From Taenia hydatigena (lineage: Eukaryota > Platyhelminthes > Cestoda > Cyclophyllidea > Taeniidae), in assembly GCA_036345935.2 (NCBI GenBank), contig JADWOT020001827.1:21001-85000 (forward strand): a DNA stretch of 64,000 nt. The letters are read 5' to 3'. Within the stretch, counting starts at the first letter, position 1. Every line of letters starts with the position of its first letter. A program made the position numbers and the translations under genes. The notes under the pieces were generated by a model. It made no database searches. It was given only the letters and a program-made list of their open reading frames with translations, and was not told the origin of the DNA. This document shows positions 37,311-51,540 of this stretch, in pieces.

Positions 37311-40300
37311 TTGCAGCACAAATGTCGCACCCCTCTGAATTTGAAAGTTGTGTGCCAGAGTGCCAAGAAATAGTGATTACACCTCTGCTCAAGTGGTTTG
37401 GACGAGCATGTTGTTGTTTCGTAGAGCACAGAGCACAACGCAATTGTTCAACAAGCAGAAGCGCCACCTTGCAGTGTCTAACGTTTGAGTAACTGCTTTA
37501 GGAAGGCGACAACAGTGATGGTTGCGTTTTTGGTGAACGCACTCTAGACCAGCAGTGTACAACAGACATTACTTACATGAATCCAGTAAGCCTACACTGG
37601 CACCGATGTACCTCCTCGAGGCATCATTAAACCTACTTCAAGTGTCGTCCTTTTTAGAATCGGATTGTTCTGAGGTAGTGACAAAATGCGGTTGAACAAA
37701 ACGCCTCTTCCGATTGAAGAAAGCAGTAATGTTGGATATGAGGGAAAGAGGCAGGCTAAACTGTCTCCATGGATCTAATTCTCACCCCAAATTACCAGGT
37801 TAGGACAATCAGCCCCTCAATCATGCGTTGGTTGCCACTCTCGCCCCAATTTTTTGACATTCAATTCCCTCTCACCTTTTGCTGCATAATTAATGGTTTA
37901 CATCTACCTGTGGAAGACTCTTTATAGAAATACAGTAAGTTCTCTATTTTGTAATAACCCCCCTTGGATTATCTCGTCATGGATTGTTGAGTAGTTGGGA
38001 GTTAGTCAGTCAGTAAAGAAGTGAAACATAATCCGCATTATTTTCCTGACATCAGCGTGTCAAAGTACTGGATAAATATGAATACTCGGAATTTATTCCT
38101 GTCCGTAATTGTGGTGGCAACTTAAAGATATAAAATGGCATGCTGGGGCTGTACACATTCCAATTTCTTCAAAGCTGAGTGATGTCTGATCCCCTTGTAC
38201 CACCAAGAGGCGACTTACGCAAATCGATTAGTGGTGCGTATAAATTACTTTGGGTCATGAGAGTGCGTTTGCTTCCTTGCTGGGCCAAAAGAGCAAAACA
38301 TTTCTAGTGCGGCCAACAGCCGACCTCATTCTTCACGCAAATACCATCATACGCATTAGAGATTTCGAGTCAGTTCTTCTTTAGCCATCTTTGAATGCAG
38401 CATAGGAGAGAAAAATTGACATGAGTTGCATTAGTTAGTTTGGCTCCTTACTTGGTCATCCCATTAGGTGTTTATGTTGCAAAGCTTAATTGTGCAATCA
38501 CACAGGTGCGTACTTTGTTTCATTAAGGATGAGTCTACATTTTGGACTGCAAGTTGGCTCGTTGGGGCTAAATAAATCGGCGTCTGATTTAAAAATAAAA
38601 AGTAACACATGCATGTTGCAGAGTCTATGGGTTGTGCAAAGGAACAGACGGTCGAGTGATTTGACAGAGTTGACCTTACATTTCTGCGGCCTCGTATGAT
38701 GTTGTCGAAGTTACCTTGAAAAATCATTTTGCTTGAGGCAGAAATGAATTTACACAACGTTAAATAGACGCTGAAGCAAAGCCTGACAGGCAGTCACTGA
38801 AACATCCTGAAGTGCTCATGCGGTACACATCATCGACTCAATGGGTGCATGAATGCGAAATGAAGGGATGAGAAACAGGTAAAATTGGCACTGATGGATA
38901 TGGATATGAGACGGTCGAATGCTGAATGGTTGAGTGGATGGAAGAATGGTTGAGCGCGTATGGAACATACATTCACTGGGATGAATTTGTGCTTCGTCAC
39001 TTGTACGCTGCTAGCCTCGATACCAATTGCTGCGCTGAATCGCCTAAACTCGTATTTTCATGTTAAATACAGTTTTTATGCTATGTTCGCACATGCATGT
39101 AAGCGCCACCTTTTGACTTTTCCCAACTTCTCTTGTTCCCTCGAGGCAGACAAAATTCATTAGGATCTAATGCTAACAGTTGGGTAGGATCGCATTCAGC
39201 CTACTCCATTGCATCGACAATATCCACCGTGGATTGTGGAAATTTCTCTGTTCCCTGTGTTTGACGACAATGATCGACTAAATTGTTTGGGATTATTCAA
39301 AAGCGATGCCTTCAAAATCAGTGAGTGAAGACCCTACGCACCTCTGCGACCCCCACGAGTACTTTTACATGCATGTGCTGCGCTGTCCAATTTATTCAGT
39401 GAAGTGACATTTGAGATTTTACCACTGATACGCCTCAGACACAGCTCCAACGCCACGTTGAAATCAAGGTTCTCATTGTTAGTCCGATTATTGTGGAAGA
39501 ACGGCCCTTGATTTACCTCCACGTTCCTTGCAAGTAACATGCACTTTAAGATGCTTTTGTGTTGCTCCATTGCGAAAATTCGCATTCGGACCTTTCATAA
39601 ATTAGTTTAACTCAATCTACTGACGTTAATTAAGCGGCCAGCAGCTGATATGTTGCAACCAACAGTAGTTATTATGTGAATGCATTTTTTAAAATTTTCA
39701 GCTAAAAGCAGAAGAACGTGCTAGAACACCTCTCTTGCAATTCCTCCCGTGTCATTGGTATTAATCCGCACAGTTGAAAGCAACAAAGCACGTCTGACGT
39801 TCTACGAGCATTTGCTCACCAGTACGTCCTTAGAAAATATCAACTTTCGTGTGGTTCCTGAGCTACGTATAAGGATAGCGAGGTTTTTCTCAGTTCGTTC
39901 TACTCTGCTACCTTTTCAATTGGATCTACATTCTTCTATGCCTCCTTCTCTGCCACATCCTCTCACTGCTAGGTATCCGGAATAAGACATTTCTGAGCAA
40001 GTCACACAGTGCTTCGCAAAATATATGCGATTTGGTAACGTCAATCCTGACACTGCCGCATCTGTTGTGACTGCTTCTGTTAACGACAATTGCAACCGGC
40101 TACCTCGCTGGATGAGATGAAGACGTACGAATAGGTCATTTTACACGCACCAGCACAGCACAGGTGAGTGTGAGTATCTCATCTTCTACAGTGCGGTTCT
40201 AAAAAATGTGTTTACTTACCCCTTGAATGAAAAACCCGTATGTCCTCAAAGGCTTGTACAAATATAGGCTCAACTTCCCGCATTCCTTTCGTCTTCTGCG

Positions 40301-41870
40301 CTCGACTTGCTACCTGACAAGCAGATGAAGCTGGTTAGACTAGTGCGATAAACGGTCACTACTTAACCCGTCTTCCTTGGTTCCTTCAAAAACGCAAATC
40401 TACCAACATCGGAGCAGTCCATTTCGCAGCACTTACGGTGATTGTACGGCAATGTACCAACCAGAGTACCAAGACTTATTTTAACATTTTTTCAGTCAGT
40501 CCCATCGAGGACTTGAATCTTTGGTTTGTCCATTGAATTTTACAGAAACTGCAACTTTCCGCAACGCTAACCAAATTCGTGTTGCCATAACGACTACAGC
40601 TGCCATTGCGGTGTCTCCAATCGCGTGATATGCTTCTCCCAGCTTGCCATCTCACCATAAGTAAATCCAAATATGGTCGTATTACAGCAAATCCAAGTGT
40701 GTTAATATCTTTGACCGGCAGTATTTGAGTAGTAGGTTTCAGCAATTTTCTCATCCTCACGAACCAGAACTCTGTCTAGTCACACCCTCCATAGGCATTG
40801 TGAACCGCTCTCTTGTTTCCATTTCCACAGTCTCTCCTTTGAGTTATTCCACTTAGAATTTCAAGAATAATCCAGCTTCATGTTAACTTATTGGCGGCTT
40901 TTAAAGACTGGCCAGAGGGAAGTTTGACCGCGACCACCTTATCAGGCGATTACAAACGAATCTCTTTGCTTAAAACCATTGCACTACTAAGATTTTGCTA
41001 CATCGATCTGGGTTAGTACACATAAGGATGTCAGAAGTAAAAAGCTCGGCGTCGCTAACAGACTCCACCACGTTTATCTGGTTCACATAGAATTTATGCT
41101 ATGTCTGAATATATGTGCATAATCCACCCCTTCAATCTCTCTCACCCTTCTCGTTTCGAACCGACCAAACTTTGGTAGATTCCGATTCACTGACACCTCC
41201 TTACGATTGCGGCTGGAGAACGTGGTGAGCAGAAGCAATGCAAAACACGTGAGCAGCTCTTCCTTTTCTCCATTTACTTCAATTTTCATAATCTACCTTA
41301 CTTTGAGATAGATTATGCAGAACTAGAATCAGAAATAATGCATGATTTGTTTTGCTTGGGCTCCATTCAGTGTAAGTTTTTAACCTTGATACGGTATGCT
41401 TGAACTGTACTGACTACAACTCGAAATTCCAAGTAACTGTAAGAGCTATGCAGCGTTTGCACATATGTGTTAATTTTGACCATTTCTATGGTCTTCACGC
41501 TCACTTTTTTTTAAAGCGGAACAAACTCACTTTGATCTGGTTGTAAGAACAGCAGAAGACATCTCTGTCGCCACCATGGTGACCACATTTACCTAGGTCT
41601 CCCAAAACACATCGGCCTCGTTTACGGCCACCACACACGAGTGTCCCAGCCAAAAGAAGATGTTGGACAAAGCTGACCAACCGAATTTTAAAAATTGGCA
41701 GAAGAAGGAGTCAAGAATTATTTAAAGTAACGTAACCTCTTCCAGCATCAAAGATGATGAAAAGTGACAGCCGATTTGAAACTGCTAACACACTTAGGTT
41801 AGGCAGAATTCCACGCAAGCGGGATGGTGAGATGTACTGTTGTCGTTGGAAGGCAGCTGTCAATTTCCTG
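37311..41870. other. Stretch with no firm gene
   Basis: A minus-strand frame at 39334-39585 contains LLARNVEVNQGPFF, which resembles the 2A-like DVExNPGP motif found near the start of some LINE polyproteins; its key residues are altered and no reverse transcriptase follows. The 41083-41289 minus-strand frame starts with a signal-like segment (TCFALLLLTTFSS) but has no confirmed second exon. The frame at 40476-40760 is unsupported. Confidence 0.4.
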
Positions 41871-42797
41871 TTACACAATGGCATACACCAATGGAACTGT
41901 TTGACACGATGAGAGACAGGAAGTGGTTTGAGATAAGAACATCAACAAGCAATCAGCTTTCCTTTCAAGAAAGGAAAGCATTTCCTTAGTTGAATAGACT
42001 AAAACGTTGGTGCACCAACTAGTAAATTTTAGCAGGATGTTATTAAGAAGGTCGCTTGCTCTTTCTTTTGCGCTCACGGAGAAGCGGATCCTTCGCATGT
42101 TTGCCACACTTCCGACATCACCACATGTTTCGCTCCCTCTCCACGTTATCAGAAATCGTGAAAAAATAAGCCTGGTTCGAATTCTCACCATTGTCATTCA
42201 TCTCATCATTAGCAGTGTTGTCCTCGACTTTGCTAGTAGCAGATAGCCTTCGCCATCAGCGAATTTTCAAGTATGCGAAGCGGAGAGCGTTGGTCACATC
42301 GCATAATAAATATATCGTTAAGGGATTTCAAGGTAACGGATACGGCAAAGCGCAAAGTCACTTGCAACTTATTTTCTAATGTTAATATTACCAAACGTAG
42401 TGCTCGAAAGGCCCGTTTTTGTTAAGTTTAATGCCTTGAGCCTAGCGGTGTAAACAACATCTAGTATATCCAAAGTGAATGCAAAATTCGACTCTACCTT
42501 ACACATGTACTGACCATAGAGTCCGACTTTCAAACAATGCTTTAATTTGCCAACAAACTCGTCTTTCAAATCAGGGAATTCGTTTTCCACCTAAAAAGCA
42601 TTGTTTTTAATTTTTTTGAAACTTTGTGCATTTGCTTTGGAATAAGAGTGTGGGTGGCTAGAACGCCGGATCAAGCTCCATGCCCCCTTATCCATCTGCT
42701 TTTGGCACCAGAACTTCAGAGCAACTATTGTGCCCAGAGGTCTCCTTGACCATGGTGATAAGTCCTCCTGTGAGGTTAATAGACACCATCCCATCAC
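41871..42797 (-). pseudogene. Possible decayed long reading frame, unknown origin
   Basis: From 42797 the minus-strand frame is open to 42369 except for one TAG at 42588-42590. After it comes a protein-like stretch (VENEFPDLKDEFVGKLKH through FAFTLDILDVVYTARLKA). A one-base shift near 42370 would continue the open sense (KLQVTLRFAVSVTLKSLND) to about 42240, and another frame goes on through CRKCGKHAKDPLLRERKR. Such chained frames with isolated lesions suggest an intronless coding sequence that has decayed, for example from a retrocopy or mobile element. No domain can be named. The TAG also forms part of a splice-acceptor-like sequence, so a real exon at 42387-42587 is an alternative. Confidence 0.3.
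41956..41979. repeat. Near-perfect short palindrome
   Basis: GCTTTCCTTTC and its reverse complement GAAAGGAAAGC are separated by only two bases. Function unknown. Confidence 0.6.
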
Positions 42798-45700
42798 TAA
42801 CAGTTATTTAAAAGCAACTTTTTGCCAAATTTTTGCCATCATCACTATTAACACCTTTTTTTATATCTGTGTCAACCCTAATTTCCGGCAGTCGAATAAG
42901 AACTTATAACCACGCGGTCATAGTTATGCATGTCTCTGGAAGCAAAACCACCTGATATACAGCCCTCATTACTACCTTGCCATGGAAAACAGGCAACCTT
43001 TGTCCCTATTTACCAGATCAAACCGGCATTTGGTGAGCGCGGAGTTAAAATCAGAGCAATATAGCTCCAGTCACTGGTAAACTGTTAATGCTATTAGTAT
43101 GGGGGTAAAATGCGTTCAAAAAAAACTTCTCCATCCAAAGAAAATCAGCCCGTCGAGCAAATACTATTTTTGCGTATATTTAGGCTGCATGATATCAGCG
43201 GCAGTAGAGTCACATCAAACAAACAGGCCCTTAAGTAAATCATAGTAATTCACACAGAACCAGTCTTACACTTCCCGATTTTACATCGTTCGCCAACAAC
43301 CCGCTTAAACGAACCAAAGAATGAATCATGCTGTTGAAATATTCTAGTAAGCATCGTGGAAAGACTCCGTCCATACTAATCAACACTTAAGGCCAGATGT
43401 CACAGACAAAATATTGTGAGTCCAGGTATTGCGAGCAGTCCGGACGCGGCGCTTGCAGTAGAATACGCGGGTATCCGGCCACGCAAAGTATGTCGAGGAT
43501 GGGAAATGTTACGACTGACCCTATGAAAAATTTTGCCGGATTACGCGAAATTGCAAGATCATGGTAGAGATTGTTCTCTTTTTCCTTGTCAACATGGTTT
43601 GATGCTAAAGGGAAAGACGAGAGGTCAATTCCAACATTGTCCTTAACCTCGGAAGAATATGGTAGCTAATCATAGGCTATAATGTCAGTACAAGCCAGGC
43701 GCCGAGAAAGCATGACACTGGCGGTCCAGAGAGGCAAGATTCATCCTTCGTTTTAAAATGAATGAGACGCCCTCAGAGATTGGAGTTGCGCCTTTGATCA
43801 TCTACTGAATTGGTTTCTATGCGCAAATTTTTTGGTGTTCCAGCATTCAATCTCGCTGCCGTGGTGCCCTAAGACACTGCTGTCGGTACTGCCTTGTGTT
43901 ATTAAGGCTCTAATCCCATTCTTCGTTTTCAGCAATAACGCTAATAAGAGTTGCTTTGGCAGCCAGTATACTCTGCGCAATATGGTCACCATTCTCTTTA
44001 TCTTGGCTGGAGAAGAAAGCGTATTGCATCGTACATCGTTTTTAGGACGTTTTAACCAAAATTTCACAAAATTCCTTTATTGGCAGTCAGTAGGTGGAAA
44101 GAGAGGATTCTGAGTTCAGTGGAAGTGGTGGGAATAAAACGCGAACACTTGAATGCCACTTGGCCCTACAGGAGTGAACATTAAACAACTCTTTCTCATT
44201 CGACCAATTTTACCGTCGTTAGAGTGCACACTCCTACTTCACCTCGCCAAAATGATGGTTGAGGTATGTAGTCTCAGCGACTGATTGATCCTCTTCACCA
44301 CAAAGGAGGTAAAGTCCTAGAATAGTTGATTGATCGTCTCGCTACTAAGTCATTTCGAATTGCTCTATGCCGAAATAGAAACGCAGTTTCATTTCACTGC
44401 TAAATACATGGACTCGGTTTCATTTCCACGACGTTTGCTGTGAGCTAATATTGTCACCACTAAACAAGTTTTCAGGGTGCATTCTTGGTGTGTAGGTCTG
44501 GCTGTCTCTTTATTTTCTTAAGATCCTTTTCAAAATTAACTACAGAGCAGAATTTGTTGTTGTAAATGAGCCACTTACAAAGATTCTTTGGAAAACCATG
44601 ATCCGCAAATTGAGAAGGCAGTTACTGGACCCCGCATTAATGTGGCATCAAAGCAACAACAACGGCAGTCATAATGTGTGCCAGCAATGGAATCTTGGCA
44701 CACATGCCTATATGACATTTCGGGCGATGATACCGGTTCGCCACTAATTGGATTTTATTAGTTTTACTTCTGAGCGTCTTATGGAATAGAGCAATTTTTA
44801 ATCCTGCTGTATGGTAGCTTTTTCGCCCTTTATATAGGTTGATGAAATTTTCCAGTGCTCCATAGTAACTTTGCACCACAAACATTACAGAATAACTGAT
44901 TGAACGTTTCGTCTGAAAAAGTCAAAAGGTCATGAGCAGGAATCAATGTCACACCTGTCCCAAAAATTTGTAAGTAAGTGAATGATAATGGCTAGAAGGT
45001 GGAGTTTGCATTCCAGACTCACCGACTTTGCATGCAAGAAATTATTCACGGTAAATGTTAGTGGTGAGGAGTGCAGCAACACCCTGTAGCAAAGTTAACA
45101 TCGTTACCAAGAGCATCCCAGATCGCACTTCATCAGAGCAAGATAACTGCATCTCCTTGTCATTTCCTCCCCTACATCACACCTTCCTTCTTAGCCAGTT
45201 ATGGATGGGATGCAAATGCGTTGTGTGACGTTAAAATCGACCGCAGAGTAAAAGATTGGAACAGGCCTGCTTCTCTAACGCCAAAACATGGTTGCCTGAT
45301 GGCATTAAAGAAAGACTAATGTTTGCGATTCGAACATGCAAACCTGTCAAGTGTTGGTGGAAACCACACCTTCAAAATTCTGCCAAAATTCTCGAGAAGT
45401 TACATGCTTTGGAGCAAACCGGCGCCGTTTTTTTAAACCATGCCAACTTTAGGCAAAATATTGTAATCCAAAGCATGCATTCATTTAGATATCCTCACCT
45501 GTTTTACTTTAAGAGGTGGAAATAGGAAAGTGCAAAGCCGAACTTCACTGAGCTTAAGATATCACACACCTTTTGAAGACTTAAGCATGATTGACTCGTC
45601 GGGTAACATTCGGGATTTTGTTGGTGCACGCTACTACCGAAGTCAAGAGGGTCGAGCTAGTGCGTGGCTGTGACTTGTACACGCTGTATTTAGAAGGCGC

Positions 45701-48700
45701 AACATCGAAAACTACTCTTAATACTTCATTCAATTTTACGATGCGAGTTAAAATTCAATATTAATTTGGAATAGGAATCAGTAGTTATTAAGGTATTTTG
45801 CAAGCGGACCCTCATAATTTACATGACATTGCGTTATGGTTCAATTTCATGATTAGCTAAGCTATAGCAGAATAAACTGAGTCTGCTTGCTCAACCACCC
45901 CCAAAAATAAACATTTATATGGGACGATAGCAAAACCCATGGAGACACCAGCAAAGGATCATGTAGGGGTTACGCAAAGCATTCCTTACACGATCAGCAT
46001 CAGCTGTGCATTCGCAAAGCATGAGATCTTTACCAACTCTAAACCACCTGTTGTTTCTTTTCACATTCACCTTACATTTCACTCTTACTGTCGTTGTGTC
46101 GATCAGCTAGGCTGCGCCGAGGCCAAAGACAGATCCTTCTGATGTACCAAGCTTTTACGAGGTCGAAATAGTAGTCGCGAATGGGGATGAGAACAAAGCG
46201 CTCAAGAAAGTAATGGAGGCGAGGGTGATTTCATGACAAGTAGGTCGCGTCTTCTTCCGGCAATTCATAAATTTGTCCACTGCCATAACTCTAGAAACAC
46301 ATAAAATTCCTCCTGTCTTAAAATTACTCATTTTCGTCATTGAGCACTCACCTCTGCTTAATGCCATGACACTACATTCCATAAAATGATCGAACTGGTC
46401 TGCATTACCCCATCTCTATGCAGCGCTGCAATGCCAAGTGTCACAATGCTGCGTCGCAAACAGCATTACACCGACTAAGTTCACAAGACTAGAAGTCAGC
46501 ATTTAGCTGCTACGATAAGCCGAAGAGATGGTTACATCATGTGCGTTTCTTCCTGAGAGTTCTCTTTGATAAAGCTGGTCCAGAAACTCCTCATGGCATG
46601 ACCACGCAACTGCAGAGGCAGCACAATACCGAATCGTGCAATCAAATAGAAGCTCCTTCAGTGCGTGATTAACACGGAATAAGAGCGAGGAGGAAGAAGT
46701 AAGGTAGAGAAGGTGGAGGCAGCCACAAACACATAATAAGTCAAAATTTATAGACGATCCAGCACTATTCATTTAAAGCATAAAACGTAAAAGGAATTTG
46801 CTGTCTTGACGAATCAGTCGGTAAAACCTGTCACAAAATGAACACCTACACTTAGTCCTCCAAAGAGTTCTGCACATTAGAATAACGACCACAGTCAAAA
46901 TAATTATCAACCGCGTGAGCAGCAGCAGAAGTCTGCAAAAACGAGTATCCGGTTTGTCTCACTTGTCTTGAAGGCTGCATTTCCTCAACTTCCTTTATGA
47001 AATCCACTCTCTTAGCCACTTATTTTTACCCCTTTCCACGCTGTAGCAATCATCCCACAGTACTGCCTTCCATAGTTGTAATGCGATGAAAAACAATCGC
47101 CATCATATTGCGTTTCACACGTCAAGGCATGACTATGTGTTGCGGCTTGAAGTATGCCACGAAAACGAATCACTTAATTATCACAAAGCTGGTTCCTACA
47201 AACTTCTTTTTCGTACAAAACTGAGAGTATGGGTAAATGAGCGACTTTCATAAGTATGTGAACACTTAAGTGTGACATTTATGAAAGTCGAAGTCCTTTC
47301 ATCAATTAAGCTACCCTCATATCTTACCTGGTCTGTCAGCTAGACGGGTGCAAGCGAATCATTTTGGAACAGATAGGAGCAAGAGGAAAAAAAAATAAGG
47401 CATGCTGCATCACAGCACTGTGTGAAGTCATCTTATCCTGCCATCTCTTTTTAATTCCTGTGGCTTTATTCACTATACCTCTGCCTTGGTCATTCCTTTG
47501 TCTCATTCATGTTACTTTGCTCCCACCAAAGGAATGCATGCATCACCACCGCCTATCCATTGGGTTCAGTGACCGATTTCCTAATTTTACAGTGTCTCTT
47601 TGCCTTAGATGTCAACACGTCGAAGAATCGTGCATAATCTCCATACATTGTCCGTTCGCGAACCTTTTTTTCTACTCGCTAAACATTTCTGCTTCAACAC
47701 TTAATACTAACTGCGTCTTCCTCTCTATCTCAATTGTTCCTTTACCCTTTTTGTTGAACGTTAATGTAACTTTGCAGCTACCGAAAAAACCGAATGGATC
47801 ACTACTGCTAATTGCAATGCAAGATAACAATTTCCTTAAGCAAAGTATCAGAGATACGCATTGAAACAGTTGTAAACTTCAGGGGTGATACACCGACTTC
47901 TAAATATATTTTCTACCCTGCACTATGGATGCTGTGCCACGCTTGCTTTTATTGTCTTCTGGTTGGTGCGATGTCACACGATGCTAGTGAGTGCGTCAAC
48001 ACACTCAAATGACAGATAAGTCGAAGGCGGAATTTTGTGCCATGATTATGGTCAAATCTGGGAATTGAATTGTAATGATCAGGGTGTGAATAATTTGAAG
48101 TAGTGAATAGTGGTGTTTCGAGTCACTAATATTTGAGAGCGTAAGAATACATGCTGGAGGTATTAGACCTCATCATATTTGGTAGATCCAAGGTATTTCA
48201 GGGCTGATACGCAAAACGGTGCTAAGAGGTCAAGAGTGTCTGCTTGACTTGGTTGTCGATCTCCTCATCGACAAGGTGATTCGAAGAGTCTATGCATCGT
48301 TCCCGTTCCGATATCATTTGTTAAGTCGAAATGCCAAAGAGGATGGGTGGAATGCACCGTAGCTCTTTGGTTGGTTGGTTGAAGGGTGAGTCCGCCATCT
48401 GGTTCGCCGTCTATTGATTGCAATACATTGATTTGATTGACGGACGCCCTTGTTCCACACCCTCACAGGCAGCGTGAATTAGTGGCGACACAAGAGACAA
48501 CTGCTTTTCACTGGAATCAGAGCCTATGCCAGTTTTACAAGTCGCGTCAACTTCACATTAAAAAGAGGCAAATAGAAATGGAAAATCAGCAATAATCCAG
48601 GCTGAGCTACGCTGGAAGAGGAGTCGGTTTTAGGTAAAGCGTGAGTGAGACAAACCAAGTCCAGTCCGTACTAGCCCGATTTGGGTGATCGTCTTTTCAT

Positions 48701-51303
48701 CATTGTATCATGCCATAATTTGGAGTAAAACTAGTAGAGATAGAAAATAAAATTACAAATATGGCACGAACAGTCGATGGGATTGGGAGAGGAGGAGGAA
48801 GGGTAGTAATTAGTGATAAGCTCAAACGAAAACAAATAAATGCAAGGATTTAAATGCAGAGTGTGTGCACCCCGTTTTGTCTTTGGTCTAATGTAGTGGG
48901 CATACACGGTGGGACATAACGCAAGGCGCAGTGCGTGAGAGCATATGGAGCGTAGTAGGAGACACAGGAGCCACTCAGCAAAGGCGTGTTAGAGTAGGGT
49001 ATGAGAAAGGAGGCGTTGACAAGAGATCTCCTTTCTACCCATTTTGAATCCGTCATCAGGCCTTCTTCTCAAGTGTGCGACCTGCTACTTAATGTCTACG
49101 TAAAAGAAAGGGAAGGCCTCACATCGTACTGCATAGGATTGTATAGAGTCGATCGGGCGGATTAACTTAGTATCAAGGCTGACGTAAAAGGCATGTCTGA
49201 GGATGCGACATATACGGTAGATGAGATAGCTCTGTTTTCTCATATCTCTCCTATTTAATCTGCTCTGATCCAGTCCAATCGAGTCAGATCCAGTCAAACC
49301 TAGTCTTGCGTAATGCCACAGTGCTTCTGCAGTAGGGCATGCATGTTAAGCTTGTTATAGCTACCATAGTAGGTCTCCAGATGCTGATGTTTGAGACATG
49401 AATAGTATATGTGGCACAGTAAACTCAGTGTAGAGTAAAGATCCATTGAGGAGTCGACGGTTCGGTCCTAGAGACTGCTATTGAGAAAACAAAGATGCGT
49501 GTTTTACGCCTATCTCTGATTCTATGTCAAAATGAATTGTTAAGCCTACACTACTATTGACAATAGTGCTTTTAGCTGGACTTAAATAGGTGCTAAGTTA
49601 CGTATACAATTAGATGGAGGAGACAAGGATTGGAAATGGACACAGTGAGTTGACTCTACACTGTGCTGCGTTGCAGCGTGCCCTAGTCCTTTCCTTTTTA
49701 CATCCATTCCCAAAGAGGCCCAGTTGTCCATTCAGCTAGACAGGTGGCTAGGCAAATTTCAATTTATTTACCTTTATGAAGCAAATTTAAGCGCTTTAGA
49801 TTAGAGCACTCTTAACGCTCAGAGACAACCGTTTTCCATGCGATATATATCAAGGATCATGTTGTATAATGTTGCAAAAGTGCGCATAGATTAAGCAAGG
49901 AAAAAAAGGATATCACAGAGAGAGGAGGGAGGTTATCCTTCGTTTCTAGTTATCTATCTGCTTTGACCTTCCGAGATAAAGAGAGATGCAGTGGAGGTCG
50001 AGGACAGAGGGAAGATCATAGATGAAAAGAAAAACAAAGCAGAAGGGAGATGCCGATGAACGGAAGAAGGGCAGGAACGCTGCTGCAAAGCATGATGAGT
50101 AATAGAAGGCTATACAACGCAGAGAAGAGCATGTTTGGTGGCATGCTTTGTGATTGACCTCTTCTAATCTGAAGCGTGGGATCGATTTAAGGCACATGTC
50201 TCGTGGTGTCTCTCAGTACCATCTGTTGTGATCTTTTGATAGTACTGCTTGTACGTGGTTTTGTTGGAGCAGACATCACTTGCCTTAATGCCTCATAACT
50301 TGGTCGAACATGGTGCAGCGTAGGGCATGCGAAGGAGGCGGAAGAGATGGAGAAGAGCCACCGATGCACTGCCGAATCTAGACTGCTTGTCTTCAAAGTT
50401 TTGCATCTTCTGTTTCCTTTTGCAACCAAAGTTCTTCTGGCGATTAAAACAGTTTAATCAGCACGAGGTATAATTGAGTAAAGAACGTGGCAAATCGCTC
50501 ATAAAGGTTGCGAAGAGCTAGCGATGATGAATTTTGAGCTAACTGTTAGCTTGCACCAGAGTCGACAACAAAGGCAATTAGAATGATTTCCAATGCATAG
50601 TAAAGCAGTGATTCCACAAAATCGACTATTTCATTATATGGTATGGTTAAGTCTCACTTAAAATCAACAGGCGAATACTATAATAAATACACAGCCAAAG
50701 AAATATTGTTGCTGAACTTGTGATGACAGGCATTCATTAGTCCCTTCAACAGGTCACTGTCCAAAAGGCCGAAGCCAAATCCTCGTCCCTATAATTCGAT
50801 GGAAACATCAAATCGCATAATCAGCCATACTGCACTTTCAAATTCGTACGATGCATACATGTGGGATCACTATGGGCTGAAAGATGGAATTAGCGCAGAT
50901 CATCAACGGAATGAAGTGCGAAATTAGGAACTCAGAATTATCCACTAAAAATGATACCGTATTAACTCCTGCACCGAGTTCAACTTTGCTTGATTTCAAA
51001 TATCTTTGTTACGCCTTCAAGGAATGTGTGCCATCGCTTCATTTAAGAGTCACATGATTATCGAGGCAGGAATGCATTCATTCAACCATATTTATGGCCA
51101 AAATCTACGTTAGGATGGAAGCATGGCATTTTCACCCCCCAATCATTTCATCTAATCTTAAAAGTGGCAAAAATCAAGGACCGTGCTTATGCAAGTCAAG
51201 GAAAACTAAAAGAAATAATGGATATGGCAGCACTTTCATCCGATCATGTAATAAAGCCTCTAGGTAAAAACAATAGTAGAACTTCAATTCACTAATCCAT
51301 CAT
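42798..51303. other. Long stretch without a firm gene
   Basis: Many open frames of 60-166 codons occur (the longest at 47364-47864, plus) but none shows a domain, a start-promoter context or phase-matched exons. The 45256-45525 plus-strand frame (IKERLMFAIRTCKPVKCWWK) has protein-like composition and is the best of them. A 49-base imperfect hairpin at 47242-47290 is listed separately. Confidence 0.4.
47242..47290. repeat. Inverted repeat able to form a hairpin
   Basis: CGACTTTCATAA (47242-47253) is perfectly complementary to TTATGAAAGTCG (47279-47290), and the 25 bases between contain a second palindrome, ACACTTAAGTGT. No transcript evidence. Confidence 0.6.
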
Positions 51304-51367
51304 GCATACCCAACGAGGAAATGCCAAAGGGAAGCTCGGTGTAAGCTGAAGCAAAGATGTCTAATCA

Positions 51368-51373
51368 TTTATT
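51368..51373 (-). terminator. Polyadenylation signal, tryptophan-rich copy 1
   Basis: AATAAA on the minus strand, at the mirror position of the signal at 54137-54142. Confidence 0.6.
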
Positions 51374-51540
51374 AAGCAGTTTCAAGTGATAAACAGGAAT
51401 AATAGCATTGGTTGAACGTTCAGAGCAAGAGAGAAGTAGAGGAGGGCATGCACACCGCCGACTAGCTCCTTCACCTCCTTGGCACGTGGAGGCGCCTTCA
51501 CAAGCGTCGGTGCAGGCACTACCTCGGTGGTGGTTGCTGT

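Noticed and set aside
47364..47864. 166-codon plus-strand open frame rich in Leu, Ser, Cys and His
   Set aside because: Composition is that of random translation; no domain, no promoter and no splice context. A frame of this length can arise by chance in 64 kb.
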